Below, one piece after another: positions 22,056 to 31,101 of a DNA stretch of 34,967 bases; position 1 is the first letter of the stretch; each line of letters begins with the position of its first letter. The stretch lies in the NCBI GenBank assembly GCA_002490705.1, contig DKUO01000054.1:1-34967 (forward strand). The letters run 5' to 3'. This DNA is from Lachnospiraceae bacterium UBA7202. Its GTDB lineage: Bacteria > Bacillota > Clostridia > Lachnospirales > Lachnospiraceae. The notes below the pieces were generated by a model, which had not been told where the DNA came from, did no database searches, and worked only from the letters and a program-made list of their open reading frames with translations. A program made the translations under genes and the position numbers.

Positions 22056-25000
22056 ATGGGAGACGTAAGACGAATTTATGTGGAAAAGAAAGAACCCTTT
22101 GCGGTTAAGGCCAGAGAGCTTAAGGAGGAGATCGAAAGCTTTCTGGGGATAAAGAGCGTGGAACAGGTGCGGGTCTTTATCCGCTACGATGTGGAAAATA
22201 TCTCGGACGAAGTGTTTGAGAGAGCATGCCGCACGGTATTTTCGGAGCCGCCGGTGGATCTGTTATACCGGGAAACGATTACTGTTCCGGAAAACGGCAG
22301 AGTATTTTCGGTGGAGTTTTTACCGGGGCAGTTCGATCAGAGGGCGGATTCCGCTGTACAGTGTGTGCAGTTTTTGAAAGAGGATGAAGAACCGATCATC
22401 AGAACCGCAGTGACTTATATGGTCAACGGGAACGTTACGGACGAAGAGCTTGCGCGGATCAAAGCATACTGCATCAATCCGGTAGATTCCAGAGAGACGG
22501 GCATGGTGAAGCCGGACACGCTGGCTTTTGCTTATGAGGAGCCGGCGGATGTGGCAGTTTTCGAGGGCTTTAGCGCGATGCCGGAGAAAGAACTGAGGGC
22601 TCTGTATGACTCTCTTGGGCTGGCCATGACCTTTAAGGATTTTCAGCATATCCAGAACTATTACAGCGGCGAAGAGCATAGGGATCCAACCATGACGGAG
22701 ATCCGTGTGCTGGATACTTACTGGTCCGATCACTGCCGCCATACCACTTTTTCCACGGAGCTTAAGAATGTGCGTTTCGGGGAGGGACGGTATCGGGAAC
22801 CGATCGAGAAGACCTATCAGGATTATCTTACAGTGCGGGAAGAGATTTTTCATGGCAGGGAGGACAAGTTTGTCTGCCTGATGGATCTGGCGCTGATGGC
22901 TATGCGGAAGTTAAAGAAGGACGGAAAGCTTGACGATATGGAGGAATCCGACGAGATCAACGCCTGTTCCGTGGTGGTGCCGGTGGAAATGGATTACGGC
23001 GACGGTCCGGTGAAGGAGGAGTGGCTGGTCTTCTTTAAGAATGAGACCCACAATCACCCCACGGAGATCGAGCCCTTTGGCGGCGCGGCCACCTGTCTGG
23101 GCGGTGCGATCAGAGATCCCCTTTCCGGCAGAGGCTACGTCTATCAGGCGATGCGCGTGACCGGTGCGGCGGATCCTACCGTGCCGGTGGCGGATACCTT
23201 AAAGGGAAAACTGCCGCAGAAAAAACTGGTGCGCGGTGCGGCGGACGGCTATTCCTCCTACGGAAACCAGATCGGTCTGGCGACCGGATTGGTCAAAGAA
23301 ATATATCATCCCAATTATGTGGCGAAACGTATGGAGATTGGTGCTGTCATGGGTGCGGCTCCGAGAAAGAATGTGATCAGGGAGACTTCGGACCCGGACG
23401 ATATCATTATTCTTCTGGGTGGAAGGACCGGACGTGACGGCTGCGGCGGCGCCACAGGTTCCTCCAAGGTACACACGGAGAAGTCCATTGACACCTGCGG
23501 CGCGGAGGTACAGAAGGGTAACGCGCCTACGGAGAGAAAAATTCAGAGATTGTTCCGGCGGGAGGAAGTGAGCCGTCTGATTAAAAAGTGTAACGATTTC
23601 GGTGCGGGCGGCGTGTCGGTGGCCATCGGCGAATTGGCGGACGGCCTTGTGGTGGATCTGGACAAGGTGCCGAAGAAATATGCAGGTCTGGACGGTACGG
23701 AGCTTGCGATTTCCGAGTCTCAGGAGCGTATGGCGGTGGTGGTTTCCCCGAAGGATGTGGACGCTTTCCTCAGCTATGCAGCAGAGGAGAATCTGGAGGC
23801 TGTGCCCGTAGCGGTAGTCACAAAGGAGCCCAGGCTGGTGCTCAAATGGCGCGGGAAAAAGATCGTAGATTTATCCAGAGCATTCCTTGATACCAACGGG
23901 GCGCATCAGGAAACCGATGTTTACGTGGAGATTCCCGACGAGAGGGAAGATTATTTTAAGAAGACGGCAACGCCTGCGGTGGCACAGGCTCTTGCGGGGG
24001 GCGACGTGAAGGCGGCGTGGCTGGCGCTGTTGAACGATTTGAATGTGTGCTCCCAGAAGGGTCTGGTGGAAATGTTTGACGCTTCCATCGGAGCGGGAAG
24101 CGTATATATGCCCTACGGCGGCAAGTATCAGCTGACGGAGACCCAGGCTATGGTGGCGAAACTTCCTGTTTTAGAGGGAAAGACGGACACGGTAACCATG
24201 ATGAGTTATGGCTTTGATCCTTACCTGTCAAGCTGGAGCCCTTATCACGGCGCAGTCTACGCGGTGACCGAGTCCATGGCAAAGATTGTGGCAAACGGCG
24301 GAGATTACAAGACGATCCGCTTTACGTTCCAGGAGTATTTCAGGCGCATGAGTGAAGAGCCCTCCCGTTGGAGTCAGCCCTTCTCGGCCCTGCTCGGTGC
24401 TTATGACGCCCAGATGAAGTACGGGCTGCCCTCTATAGGCGGTAAGGATTCCATGTCCGGCACCTTTAACGATATTGATGTGCCGCCCACGCTGGTATCT
24501 TTTGCGGTGAATGTAAATCAGAGCGGCAATATCGTTACGCCGGAGTTAAAATATCCGGGGGACAGGCTGGTGCGTTTCCGCATTGAAAAGGATGCGTACG
24601 ATCTGCCGGTTTACGACAAAGTTATGACACTCTATGACCAAATTATGACATTAATGTCAGAGTATACTGACACGGAGATCATAAACGGAATGCCTGTGAA
24701 GTTCAGGAAGAGAAAGATTGTGGCGGCCTATGCGCTCGATGCGAAGGGCGTGGCGGCGGCTGTGAGCAAGATGGCATTCGGCAACGGTCTCGGCGTGACG
24801 GTGGATTCTTCCTATAAGGTGGAGTCACTCTTTGACAACGGCATCGGCGATATCGTGGCGGAAATGCCGGCAAAAGAGGTGCACCGTTTAAAGGCGTTGG
24901 GAATATCCTATGAGGAAATCGGCACGGTGACCGCGGACGGCGTGTTCAGTTACGGTTCCATGAAATTGGATCAGAAGGAAGCACTGCAGGCGTGGAAATC

Positions 25001-25904
25001 CAAACTTGACAAGGTGTTCCCCTACACGGCCGGAAAGGACAAGAGCCCGGTGGCTTCCGACACGTACCATGCAGACAAGGTTTATGTGTGCAAAAATAAG
25101 GTGGCGAAGCCCACGGTATTCATTCCGGTATTCCCGGGCACGAACTGCGAGTACGACAGCGCGAAAGCCTTTGAAAATGCCGGTGCACAGACGGTAGTAA
25201 AGGTATTTAAGAATCAGAATGCGGCGGATATCAGGGAGAGCGTGGAGGCCTTCGAGAAAGCCATCGGGCAGGCACAGATCATCATGTTCCCCGGCGGTTT
25301 CTCCGCAGGCGACGAGCCGGACGGTTCCGCTAAATTCTTTGCCACAGCTTTTCAGAATGAGAAGATCAAGGAGGCTGTGATGAAGCTGTTGAACCAGCGG
25401 GACGGCCTTGCGCTGGGAATCTGTAACGGTTTTCAGGCACTGATTAAGCTGGGGCTTGTGCCCTACGGGGAGATCCGCGGGCAGGAGGAGGATTCTCCGA
25501 CCCTGACCTTCAATACGGTGAACCGCCATATTTCTAAGATGGTATATTTGAAGGTGGTTTCCAACAAGTCTCCCTGGCTTGCGGGTGCAGAGCTTGGACA
25601 GACTTATGTAAACCCAGCGTCCCACGGGGAGGGACGGTTTGTTGCGCCGAAGGAGTGGATCGACAAGCTCTTTGCAAACGGGCAGGTGGCGACCCAGTAC
25701 GCGGATGCCGACGGCTTTGTGTCCATGGACGAGGAGTGGAACATCAACGGTTCCTATGCGGCGATCGAGGGCATCACGTCGCCCGACGGAAGGTGTCTTG
25801 GCAAGATGGCGCATGCCGAGAGACGGGGAGATGATGTGGCGGTGAATATTTTCGGTAATCAGGATATGAAGATTTTCGAGAGCGGGGTGCATTATTTTAA
25901 ATAG
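22056..25904 (+). CDS. purL: Phosphoribosylformylglycinamidine synthase, single chain
   Basis: A 1282-residue enzyme of de novo purine synthesis that turns FGAR, ATP and glutamine into FGAM. It is the fused form, with the synthetase and glutaminase parts that in B. subtilis are split as PurS, PurL and PurQ. The synthetase shows DTYWSDHCRH (220-229), NETHNHPTEIEPFGG (329-343) and GAGGVSVAIGELADG. The glutaminase domain (about 1040-1282) has PGGFSAGDEPDG, the nucleophile Cys1123 (GICNGFQ), and His1190/Glu1192 (ASHGEGR). All key residues are present. The GGAGAG site is good. No other purine gene is nearby, and the upstream neighbour is a TetR gene, so the purine pathway is dispersed in this genome. 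A terminator follows. Confidence 0.95.
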   Translation: MGDVRRIYVEKKEPFAVKARELKEEIESFLGIKSVEQVRVFIRYDVENISDEVFERACRTVFSEPPVDLLYRETITVPENGRVFSVEFLPGQFDQRADSAVQCVQFLKEDEEPIIRTAVTYMVNGNVTDEELARIKAYCINPVDSRETGMVKPDTLAFAYEEPADVAVFEGFSAMPEKELRALYDSLGLAMTFKDFQHIQNYYSGEEHRDPTMTEIRVLDTYWSDHCRHTTFSTELKNVRFGEGRYREPIEKTYQDYLTVREEIFHGREDKFVCLMDLALMAMRKLKKDGKLDDMEESDEINACSVVVPVEMDYGDGPVKEEWLVFFKNETHNHPTEIEPFGGAATCLGGAIRDPLSGRGYVYQAMRVTGAADPTVPVADTLKGKLPQKKLVRGAADGYSSYGNQIGLATGLVKEIYHPNYVAKRMEIGAVMGAAPRKNVIRETSDPDDIIILLGGRTGRDGCGGATGSSKVHTEKSIDTCGAEVQKGNAPTERKIQRLFRREEVSRLIKKCNDFGAGGVSVAIGELADGLVVDLDKVPKKYAGLDGTELAISESQERMAVVVSPKDVDAFLSYAAEENLEAVPVAVVTKEPRLVLKWRGKKIVDLSRAFLDTNGAHQETDVYVEIPDEREDYFKKTATPAVAQALAGGDVKAAWLALLNDLNVCSQKGLVEMFDASIGAGSVYMPYGGKYQLTETQAMVAKLPVLEGKTDTVTMMSYGFDPYLSSWSPYHGAVYAVTESMAKIVANGGDYKTIRFTFQEYFRRMSEEPSRWSQPFSALLGAYDAQMKYGLPSIGGKDSMSGTFNDIDVPPTLVSFAVNVNQSGNIVTPELKYPGDRLVRFRIEKDAYDLPVYDKVMTLYDQIMTLMSEYTDTEIINGMPVKFRKRKIVAAYALDAKGVAAAVSKMAFGNGLGVTVDSSYKVESLFDNGIGDIVAEMPAKEVHRLKALGISYEEIGTVTADGVFSYGSMKLDQKEALQAWKSKLDKVFPYTAGKDKSPVASDTYHADKVYVCKNKVAKPTVFIPVFPGTNCEYDSAKAFENAGAQTVVKVFKNQNAADIRESVEAFEKAIGQAQIIMFPGGFSAGDEPDGSAKFFATAFQNEKIKEAVMKLLNQRDGLALGICNGFQALIKLGLVPYGEIRGQEEDSPTLTFNTVNRHISKMVYLKVVSNKSPWLAGAELGQTYVNPASHGEGRFVAPKEWIDKLFANGQVATQYADADGFVSMDEEWNINGSYAAIEGITSPDGRCLGKMAHAERRGDDVAVNIFGNQDMKIFESGVHYFK

Positions 25905-25964
25905 CGGAAACAATTGGCCCAATATGATAGTGGCCTGCTTGGAAAAATTTTGATACGTTTTAAG

Positions 25965-26001
25965 ACGTCGACTTGTAGTAAAAATCTACGGTCGACGTTT
26001 T
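25965..26001 (+). terminator. Intrinsic terminator of purL
   Basis: ACGTCGAC (25965-25972) and GTAG (25975-25978) pair with CTAC (25986-25989) and GTCGACGT (25991-25998) around a TAAAAAT loop, with a small internal bulge. Four T follow. It lies 60 bases after the purL stop. Confidence 0.75.
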
Positions 26002-26050
26002 GCGTTACAGCTTGTTACAAAACTCTTTAGCTTTAAGACAATAACCAGGA

Positions 26051-26163
26051 GAATGATGTTACACAACTGACGGGATCGAATCAGAAAAATGTTACATATA
26101 ATAGAAAAAGCCATGGGAAAAATGTCGCGCAATGCTTGCATAATTATAGGAAAAATGTTACAA
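26051..26163. repeat. Four 33-bp-spaced GAAAAATGTTACA repeats
   Basis: The core GAAAAATGTTACA recurs at 26051 (GAATGATGTTACA), 26084, 26117 (GAAAAATGTCGCG) and 26150, each exactly 33 bp apart. Further GTTACA copies lie at 26004 and 26014. The 33-bp period equals three helical turns and eleven codons. The plus frame reads QKNVTYNRKSH, GKNVAQCLHNY, RKNVTT and then stop, with no start codon. It stands just before the DUF4143 ATPase gene. It could be a DNA-binding array or a degraded repeat gene. Confidence 0.7.
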
Positions 26164-26204
26164 CATAAATGTGGCCGGAGATAAAATTCCGGGAAGGAGA
26201 TACT

Positions 26205-27560
26205 ATGCTGCGAAGAAGAGCCTTTGAAAAACTGTCGGACTGGAAGAATGGGCCTGCAAAAAAAGCACTCTGTATTGTGGGTGCAAGACAGATCGGTAAG
26301 ACTACGCTGATACGGGAATTTGGGAAAAGAGAGTACGCACATTTTGTCGAGATTAATTTTGTGACAGATGAGAGGGCGACGGAAATTTTTGACGGACGGC
26401 TTACGGCGGACGAGATTATCACGAATCTGACAGCTTATGCGCAGACGCCTCTCGAATCCGGGAAAACGTTGATTTTGCTGGACGAGGTGCAAGAGTGTCC
26501 AAGAGCCAGAGCGGCAATTAAGTTTCTGGTGGAAGACGGCAGATTTGATTATATAGAGTCAGGCTCGCTTTTGGGCGTACGGTATCAGGAAATCAAATCA
26601 TATCCGGTCGGTTTTGAAGAGATTTATCGGATGTATCCCCTGGACTTTGAGGAGTTTCTTTGGGCTAACGGTGTGCAGAATGCCACAATTGAGTATCTGC
26701 GGGAATGTTTTGAAAAGCGTGAGAGGGTGTCGGACTCGGTTCATGATACGATCAACCGGCTCTTTTACAGCTATATGATCGTTGGCGGTATGCCGGAAAA
26801 TGTACAGATTTATGTAGATACGCATGATATTGCAAGAGTTATCCGTAATCAGCGCAGTATTCTGGAATTGTATCGGCTGGATATCACAAAATATGCCTTT
26901 GGAAATGATAAGCAGAAGGCGAAGGCGATTTTTGACAGTATTCCGTCTCAGTTAAACGAGAAAAACAGAAGATTTATTTTAACGGCGATTGATCCAAACG
27001 GCAGGCAACAGCGATATGAGGACAGCTTCAATTGGCTTGCGGATGCCGGGGTTGCCCTGCCTTGTTACAATGTGAGGGAGCCGCAGCCGCCTTTGCAGCT
27101 CAACGAAAAAAGAAATTTGTTTAAGCTGTTTATGAATGATACGGGACTTTTGTGTGCGGCTTGTATGGAGAATATCCAGTTTTCCATTTTAAAGGGCGAG
27201 CTGGGCATCAATATGGGAAGCATTCTGGAAAATATGGTGGCGCAACAGTTGGTTTGTAACGGCTATGCCCTGCACTATTATGATTCAAAAAAGACAGGGG
27301 AAATAGACTTTGTGGTGCAGAGGGGGATGTCGGTAGATCTGGTGGAAGTGAAATCAGGAGCTGATTATAAAAAGCATCCTGCTCTGTGTCGGATGACCAC
27401 AGTGGATAATTGGAAATTTGGGAAATGTATGGTGTTTTGCCGGTCAAATGTGGAGGAGGAAGGAGAGATCCTTTATCTGCCGTGGTACCTGATCATGTTT
27501 TACAAAATGGAGGAGGTTCCGAAGCATTTGATTCATCAGGTGGATTTATCCGGGCTGTAA
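26205..27560 (+). CDS. AAA_14/DUF4143 family ATPase
   Basis: A 451-residue ATP-binding protein. The N-terminal AAA domain has Walker A GARQIGKT (26-33) and Walker B LILLDEVQE (89-97). The C-terminal DUF4143 part ends in a nuclease-like fold with EIDFVVQRG (Asp368) and LVEVKSG (Glu381, Lys383), matching the D-ExK pattern, although activity is not established for the family. The start at 26205 is chosen for the AAGGAG site; an ATG at 26169 has none. These genes are frequent, often in many copies, in Clostridia and are of unknown role. It stands alone, preceded by a 33-bp repeat array and followed by the trp promoter, about 17 bases after its stop. Confidence 0.9.
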   Translation: MLRRRAFEKLSDWKNGPAKKALCIVGARQIGKTTLIREFGKREYAHFVEINFVTDERATEIFDGRLTADEIITNLTAYAQTPLESGKTLILLDEVQECPRARAAIKFLVEDGRFDYIESGSLLGVRYQEIKSYPVGFEEIYRMYPLDFEEFLWANGVQNATIEYLRECFEKRERVSDSVHDTINRLFYSYMIVGGMPENVQIYVDTHDIARVIRNQRSILELYRLDITKYAFGNDKQKAKAIFDSIPSQLNEKNRRFILTAIDPNGRQQRYEDSFNWLADAGVALPCYNVREPQPPLQLNEKRNLFKLFMNDTGLLCAACMENIQFSILKGELGINMGSILENMVAQQLVCNGYALHYYDSKKTGEIDFVVQRGMSVDLVEVKSGADYKKHPALCRMTTVDNWKFGKCMVFCRSNVEEEGEILYLPWYLIMFYKMEEVPKHLIHQVDLSGL

Positions 27561-27577
27561 AAATTTTTCAAGACCCC

Positions 27578-27606
27578 TTGACACTTTCATAATCAGGTGG
27601 TATTCT
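27578..27606 (+). promoter_or_regulatory. Sigma-A promoter of the trp operon
   Basis: TTGACA (27578-27583), 17 bp, TATTCT (27601-27606). The transcript would start near 27613, directly ahead of the T-box leader. Confidence 0.8.
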
Positions 27607-27612
27607 ATAGAA

Positions 27613-27900
27613 AATTTAACGAGGTAAACCGTTGAAGCGGAGATAACGGTGATGATGCCTTTACAGAGAGCCTGTGATGTTGAGAATCAGGTAAGAAACA
27701 AGTCATCAAATGGACCGCTGAGGGTGCAGTCAAATGCGCGAGAGCGCAGAGTATTCTGCAACGTAAGGCCCGCGTCAGAGGCCGGGGATATGTTGGTATC
27801 CTGTAAGAGCACGGCGTATGCTGTGAAGCAAGGTGGCACCGCGGATTGATTACGATTCGTCCTTGACAGATTTAGAAAAATCTGTCAGGGGCGTTTTTTT
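27613..27900 (+). ncRNA. T-box riboswitch (tRNA-Trp responsive)
   Basis: A leader of about 290 bases that reads the charging state of tRNA-Trp. Stem I begins near 27630 and carries the AGAGAGCC-type motif at 27664-27672. The specifier is TGG at 27711-27713, the Trp codon, followed by the expected purine. The T-box sequence AGGTGGCACCGCGG is at 27831-27844; its bulge TGGC is complementary to the GCCA end of tRNA-Trp (G discriminator base). Uncharged tRNA-Trp should stabilise the antiterminator and allow transcription into trpE. Exact helix boundaries were not modelled. Confidence 0.93.
27858..27900 (+). terminator. T-box-controlled terminator
   Basis: TGACAGATTT (27864-27873) pairs with AAATCTGTCA (27878-27887), extended outward by CCT/GGG-like pairs, and followed by seven T at 27894-27900. 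It is the terminator competing with the T-box antiterminator. Confidence 0.9.
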
Positions 27901-27963
27901 GCGCGCATAAGCAGAGTTGGAAAGCTGACGAAGCAGAACAGGAAGTTCAGAAAGGAGTATCCC

Positions 27964-29445
27964 ATGAAATTTTTACCATCTTTAGAGGAAGTACAGAAAA
28001 TCGCGGCAGAAGGGGCTTACAAGGTAATTCCCGTCAGCTGTGAAATGCTCTCCGATATCTGTACGCCGATCGAGGCGCTCAAAATACTGAAAAATGTGTC
28101 CACCCACTGCTATCTGTTGGAGTCGGTGGCCGAGAAGGAAAAGTGGGGACGGTACACCTTTCTGGGCTATGACCCAAAGATGGAAATCACCTGTCTGGAC
28201 GGGGAAATGAAGGCCGGCGGCCTCACTTTTCAGACAGACGACCCGTCCGCTTATCTGCGGCAGATTTTGGCGGAGTATAAGAGTCCGCGGTTTGATTATC
28301 TACCTTCCTTCACCGGCGGGTTGGTGGGATATTTCTCCTATGATTATCTGGGGTACAGCGAGCCTTCGATCCGTGTGGGCGTCCAGGACACAGAGGCTTT
28401 TAAGGACGTGGATCTGATGCTTTTTGACAAGGTAATCGCCTTTGATAATTTCAGGCAGAAGATTATTCTGATTGTAAATATGCCTTTGCAGGAAGGAGAG
28501 ACCGGCTACAACAAGGCGGTCAGAGAGTTAAAACAGATGGCGGACCTGCTTTACACCGGCGAGAAGAAGCGGGAGCCGGCGGGGCGGCTTCTGGGGGAAG
28601 TGAAACCGCTGTTTGACGAGAAAGCCTACTGTGAGATTGTGGAGAAGGCGAAGCGGTACATCAGGGAGGGAGACATTTTCCAGATCGTCCTTTCCAACAG
28701 GCTGGAAGCGCCCTTTGAGGGAAGCCTGTTAAATGCTTACCGGGTGCTTCGGACAATGAATCCCTCGCCCTATATGTTTTATTTTTCGGGCACCGACGTA
28801 GAGGTGGCGGGAGCCTCTCCCGAAACGCTGGTGAAACTGGAAAACGGCGTACTGCATACCTTTCCGCTGGCGGGGACGAGACCGCGGGGAAGGACGGAGG
28901 AGGAAGACAGAAAGCTGGAGGAGGAGCTTCTGGCAGACGAAAAGGAGCTGGCGGAGCACAATATGCTGGTGGACCTTGGCCGCAACGATCTGGGGAAAAT
29001 AAGCAAGTTCGGCACGGTGGAGGTGGAGAAATACCATTCCATCGAGCGTTATTCCCATGTGATGCACATCGGCTCCACGGTGCGGGGTGAAATCAGGGAG
29101 GAGTTTGACGCGCTTCATGCCATCGAGGCGGTACTGCCGGCGGGAACCTTGTCGGGCGCGCCGAAAATCAGGGCTTGTCAGCTGATTGGCGAATTGGAGA
29201 ACAACAAGCGGGGGATTTACGGCGGCGCTATCGGGTACATCGATTTTACCGGCAACATGGATACCTGTATTGCCATCCGTATCGCCTATAAGAAAAATGG
29301 GCGGGTGTTTGTCAGGAGTGGGGCCGGCATTGTGGCGGATTCCGAGCCGGCAAAGGAGTTTCAGGAGTGTATCAACAAGGCGAAGGCGGTTATCAGGGCG
29401 CTTGAAGTGTGCGAGGAGAGTCAATATGATTTTACTGATAGATAA
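27964..29445 (+). CDS. trpE: Anthranilate synthase component I
   Basis: A 493-residue chorismate-utilising enzyme that makes anthranilate with ammonia supplied by TrpG. The tryptophan feedback site LLES is at residues 51-54, so allosteric inhibition is likely kept. Catalytic-domain marks include SPYMFYF, FPLAGTRPRGRTEEED, LVDLGRNDLGKI, HIGSTVRGE and PAGTLSGAPKIRA. Full length for the family. The AAAGGAG site is strong and lies seven bases before the ATG. First gene of the operon behind the T-box. Its last codons overlap trpG by 20 nt, so translation of the two subunits is coupled. Confidence 0.97.
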   Translation: MKFLPSLEEVQKIAAEGAYKVIPVSCEMLSDICTPIEALKILKNVSTHCYLLESVAEKEKWGRYTFLGYDPKMEITCLDGEMKAGGLTFQTDDPSAYLRQILAEYKSPRFDYLPSFTGGLVGYFSYDYLGYSEPSIRVGVQDTEAFKDVDLMLFDKVIAFDNFRQKIILIVNMPLQEGETGYNKAVRELKQMADLLYTGEKKREPAGRLLGEVKPLFDEKAYCEIVEKAKRYIREGDIFQIVLSNRLEAPFEGSLLNAYRVLRTMNPSPYMFYFSGTDVEVAGASPETLVKLENGVLHTFPLAGTRPRGRTEEEDRKLEEELLADEKELAEHNMLVDLGRNDLGKISKFGTVEVEKYHSIERYSHVMHIGSTVRGEIREEFDALHAIEAVLPAGTLSGAPKIRACQLIGELENNKRGIYGGAIGYIDFTGNMDTCIAIRIAYKKNGRVFVRSGAGIVADSEPAKEFQECINKAKAVIRALEVCEESQYDFTDR

Positions 29446-29989
29446 CTATGACAGTTTTTCTTATAACCTGTATCAGATGGTGGGCGAGATTTCACCGGAC
29501 ATTCGGGTAATCAGAAATGATGAGATGAGTGTGGAGGAGATCAGGGCGCTTTCGCCCGAGCGCATTATCCTCTCGCCGGGGCCGGGGAGGCCGGAAAACG
29601 CGGGGGTGATCATAGAGGTGGCGAAGACTTTGGGGAAGGAGATTCCTACGCTGGGGGTCTGCCTCGGTCATCAGGCCATCTGTGCGGCCTACGGGGCTGC
29701 GGTCACCTATGCGAAGGAGTTGATGCACGGAAAACAATCCGAGGTTATGCTTGACAAGTCCTGTCTGCTGTTTCGGGACTGCCCGGACAGGGCGAAGGTG
29801 GCCCGCTATCACTCGCTGGCGGCGGACAAGGAGACGATTCCGGATTGCCTGAGAGTGGTGGCGGAAACCGCAGACGGGGAAGTGATGGCGGTACAGCACA
29901 GAGAGTACCCGATCTATGGGGTACAGTTTCACCCGGAATCCATTATGACGCCGGACGGGAAACAGATGCTTATAAATTTCATAAAATGA
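29426..29989 (+). CDS. trpG: Anthranilate synthase component II (glutamine amidotransferase)
   Basis: A 187-residue class I glutamine amidotransferase that feeds ammonia to TrpE. The triad is Cys79 (GVCLGHQA), His169 and Glu171 (FHPES), and the opening LLIDNYDSFSYNL is diagnostic. Start at 29426 is set by the family start and an AGGAG site inside trpE; longer open sequence upstream in this frame is trpE out of frame. It is not fused to trpD, unlike enterobacteria. It may also serve folate synthesis as PabA, since dual use is common in Firmicutes; that is inference. Confidence 0.95.
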   Translation: MILLIDNYDSFSYNLYQMVGEISPDIRVIRNDEMSVEEIRALSPERIILSPGPGRPENAGVIIEVAKTLGKEIPTLGVCLGHQAICAAYGAAVTYAKELMHGKQSEVMLDKSCLLFRDCPDRAKVARYHSLAADKETIPDCLRVVAETADGEVMAVQHREYPIYGVQFHPESIMTPDGKQMLINFIK

Positions 29990-30032
29990 GTTTTGTAATT
30001 GCCAGAATAAAAAGAGAAAGGAAAGAGGGAAA

Positions 30033-31058
30033 ATGATAAAAGAAGCGATCGTAAAAATTGTAAACAAGGGAGATCTCACCTACGAAGAGGCTTACGCGGT
30101 GATGAACGAAATTATGAGCGGAGAGACAACGCCTACCCAGAACGCCGCTTTCCTTGCGGCCCTCTCCACCAAGAGCGCCAAAGCGGAGACCACCGACGAA
30201 ATCGCCGGGTGTGCGGCGGCCATGCGGGATCACGCTACCAGAGTGGAGACGGATGAGGATGTCTTTGAGATCGTGGGAACCGGCGGCGATAATGCCCAGA
30301 GCTTTAACATTTCCACCACCTCCGCATTGGTGTGTGCGGCGGGCGGCATGAAGGTGGCAAAGCACGGCAACCGGGCGGCCTCCTCCAAATGCGGGACGGC
30401 GGACTGTCTGGAAGCCCTGGGCGTGAAGATTGAACAGAGTCCGGCGCGCTGTAAGGAACTGCTCTCGGAGGTGGGGATGTGCTTTTTCTTCGCACAAAAA
30501 TACCACGCATCCATGAAATATGTGGGGGCCATCCGCAAGGAGCTGGGATTTCGCACGGTGTTTAATATTCTCGGCCCGCTGACCAATCCGGGCAGTCCTA
30601 AAATGCAGCTTCTGGGCGTGTATGACGAGTATCTGGTGGAGCCTCTTGCACAGGTGCTGATCAGCCTCGGCGTGAAGCACGGCATGGTGGTGTACGGACA
30701 GGATAAGCTGGATGAGATTTCCATGAGCGCGCCCACTACGGTCTGTGAGTTCAAGGACGGCTGGTTTAAATCGTACGTGATCACGCCGGAGCAGTTTGGG
30801 TTTGCGCGCTGTACCAAGGCTGATCTGGAGGGCGGAACGCCGGAGGAAAATGCGAAGATCACCAGAGCGATTTTGCAGGGGGAAAAGGGACACAAGAGAA
30901 ACGCGGTGCTGTTGAATGCAGGCGCAGGGCTTTACATCGCGGGCAAGGCTGAGAGTATGGAAGCGGGTGTGAAGCTGGCGGCGGAGCTGATTGACTCCGG
31001 TAAGACAAACGAAACACTTGGCCGTTTTATCGAAGTCAGCAACCGGCCCGAGGTATAG
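30033..31058 (+). CDS. trpD: Anthranilate phosphoribosyltransferase
   Basis: A 341-residue enzyme joining anthranilate to PRPP. The PRPP-binding loop GTGGD is at 82-86, followed by SFNISTTSALVCAAGG and KHGNRAASSKCGTAD, the second anthranilate and phosphate site. Normal length. A GAGGG site lies before the ATG. It follows trpG after 43 bases in the operon. The N-terminal helix bundle (EAYAVMNEIMSGETTPTQ) is typical. Confidence 0.97.
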   Translation: MIKEAIVKIVNKGDLTYEEAYAVMNEIMSGETTPTQNAAFLAALSTKSAKAETTDEIAGCAAAMRDHATRVETDEDVFEIVGTGGDNAQSFNISTTSALVCAAGGMKVAKHGNRAASSKCGTADCLEALGVKIEQSPARCKELLSEVGMCFFFAQKYHASMKYVGAIRKELGFRTVFNILGPLTNPGSPKMQLLGVYDEYLVEPLAQVLISLGVKHGMVVYGQDKLDEISMSAPTTVCEFKDGWFKSYVITPEQFGFARCTKADLEGGTPEENAKITRAILQGEKGHKRNAVLLNAGAGLYIAGKAESMEAGVKLAAELIDSGKTNETLGRFIEVSNRPEV

Positions 31059-31101
31059 ACGGAGTATCGGACAGGGGATTGTTTCCACATGGAGGTGACA
31101 G

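Noticed and set aside
24888..25922. 344-codon minus-strand frame opposite purL
   Set aside because: Shadow of the conserved PurL glutaminase region; no family resemblance or ribosome binding site.
26051..26163. CRISPR array from 33-bp spacing
   Set aside because: Conserved cores are only 9-13 bp and imperfect; no true repeat-spacer pattern and no cas genes.
29979..31088. 369-codon minus-strand frame opposite trpD
   Set aside because: Shadow of trpD caused by codon bias; the product resembles no protein family.
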